Assembly (NCBI GenBank): GCA_027311125.1
Contig: DAICZO010000146.1
Location: 1-6,088, forward strand
Length of the DNA stretch: 6,088 nucleotides
Direction of reading: 5' to 3'
From: Acidobacteriaceae bacterium
GTDB lineage: Bacteria > Acidobacteriota > Terriglobia > Terriglobales > Acidobacteriaceae
Shown here: in pieces, positions 5,341 to 6,088 of the stretch
Layout of the letters: the number at the start of each line of letters is the position of its first letter
Numbering within the stretch: position 1 is the stretch's first letter
Notes under the pieces: generated by a model
Databases searched by the model: none
What the model was told of the DNA's origin: nothing
Seen by the model: the letters and a program-made list of their open reading frames with translations, nothing else
Made by a program: the position numbers and the translations under genes

Positions 5341-6088
5341 CATCATCTTTCTGGAAAGAGTTTGAATCGGGCGATGCCTTCCTGCTCCGGTTGCTGCGCG
5401 TAGCGGTCCTCATCGGTGGAGCCTTCGTCCTTATCTTCACGGGTATCCTCGAACTCACCTGGCCCCAGCAAGCCGTACTCGGCCTGCTCACCGTACTGCT
5501 CGCCATCTGGATGGATCGCAGCTCCAGCTCCTATCTCGTCACGCTGACCCTGATGCTGGCTTCCTGCTACTCCACCTTCCGGTACGGATTCTGGCGTATC
5601 TCCACCACCATCAAATTCTTCCTCGATCCCGGCAGCACCTGGACCTTCCTCGACGCCTTCTTCATCTGGATGCTCGTCGGTGCGGAGACCTATGCCTTCG
5701 CCATCCTCTATCTCGGCTTCATGCAGACCCTCTGGCCCCTCCGTCGCACCCCCGTCCCGCTACCGGACGACCCCGACATGTGGCCGTCCGTCGATCTCGT
5801 CATCCCCACCTACAACGAGCCGCTCAACGTGGTCCGCTACACCGCGCTCGCGGCCATGAACATCGACTGGCCAGCCGATAAGCTCAACGTCTACATCCTC
5901 GACGACGGTAAACGTGAGGAATTCCGCAAATTTGCCGAAGAAGCAGGCGTCGGCTACATGACTCGCGACGACAATAAACACGCCAAGGCCGGCAACATCA
6001 ACCGCGCTCTGGAGCGTCTCGATTCGCCCTTCGTCGCCATCTTCGACTGCGATCACGTCCCGACCCGCAGCTTCCTGCAGGTCACCCT
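5337..6088 (+). CDS. bcsA: Cellulose synthase catalytic subunit (UDP-forming), 5' part
   Basis: Inner-membrane family-2 glycosyltransferase that polymerises UDP-glucose into beta-1,4-glucan and threads it across the membrane with BcsB. The window holds about 250 codons and the frame runs off the end open; a full BcsA is usually 700-900 aa. Hydrophobic segments lie at about 15-38, 43-60, 66-86 and 104-132, before the cytosolic glycosyltransferase domain. That domain starts at WPSVDLVIPTYNEPL (149-163). Catalytic-domain motifs are D189-D190-G191 (YILDDGKREEF, UDP binding), HAKAGNIN (215-222), and FDCDHVPTRSFLQ with the metal-binding D237-C-D239. All match E. coli BcsA closely. The TED and QxxRW motifs and the PilZ c-di-GMP domain would lie beyond the window, as would any fusion to BcsB. 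The start overlaps the preceding stop by ATGA. Confidence 0.95.
   Translation, partial: MTSSFWKEFESGDAFLLRLLRVAVLIGGAFVLIFTGILELTWPQQAVLGLLTVLLAIWMDRSSSSYLVTLTLMLASCYSTFRYGFWRISTTIKFFLDPGSTWTFLDAFFIWMLVGAETYAFAILYLGFMQTLWPLRRTPVPLPDDPDMWPSVDLVIPTYNEPLNVVRYTALAAMNIDWPADKLNVYILDDGKREEFRKFAEEAGVGYMTRDDNKHAKAGNINRALERLDSPFVAIFDCDHVPTRSFLQVT

Overview
The window is GC-rich (roughly 60%) bacterial chromosome with long, dense genes. Gene content suggests a Gram-negative bacterium that makes heptose-containing lipopolysaccharide and cellulose. The protein styles (the ATP-grasp protein and the long-linker BcsQ) fit Acidobacteriota, Terriglobia (Granulicella/Edaphobacter/Terriglobus type). That placement is inferred from memory of these families, not from a search.

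Layout: (1) Positions 1-1015 hold the last codons of an upstream gene that overlaps, by GTGA, hldD, which encodes ADP-L-glycero-D-manno-heptose 6-epimerase of LPS inner-core sugar synthesis. (2) Positions 1100-2311 hold a same-strand ATP-grasp ligase-like protein of unknown substrate. (3) Positions 2387-2462 hold tRNA-Lys(UUU) on the minus strand, with encoded CCA, convergent to the ATP-grasp gene. (4) Positions 2463-2937 are non-coding. The first 300 bases are featureless. The last 160 bases carry a perfect 16-bp dyad, a plausible sigma70-type promoter and two further small inverted repeats. (5) Positions 2938-5340 hold an 800-aa BcsQ-like P-loop ATPase with a BcsR-like N-terminus and an exceptionally long low-complexity linker. 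(6) From 5337 to the window end is the 5' part of bcsA, the cellulose synthase catalytic subunit, overlapping the previous gene by ATGA.

The last two genes start a bacterial cellulose synthesis (bcs) operon. BcsA polymerises UDP-glucose and exports the glucan. BcsQ, with BcsR in enterobacteria, is a cytosolic MinD/ParA-like ATPase that supports assembly and activity of the secretion complex. The most noteworthy point is that here the BcsR-like segment and the BcsQ ATPase appear to be the two ends of one polypeptide, joined by about 500 residues of coiled-coil-like and Pro/Gln-rich sequence. The dyad just upstream of the probable operon promoter is a good candidate regulator site. The remainder is ordinary housekeeping and envelope sequence.
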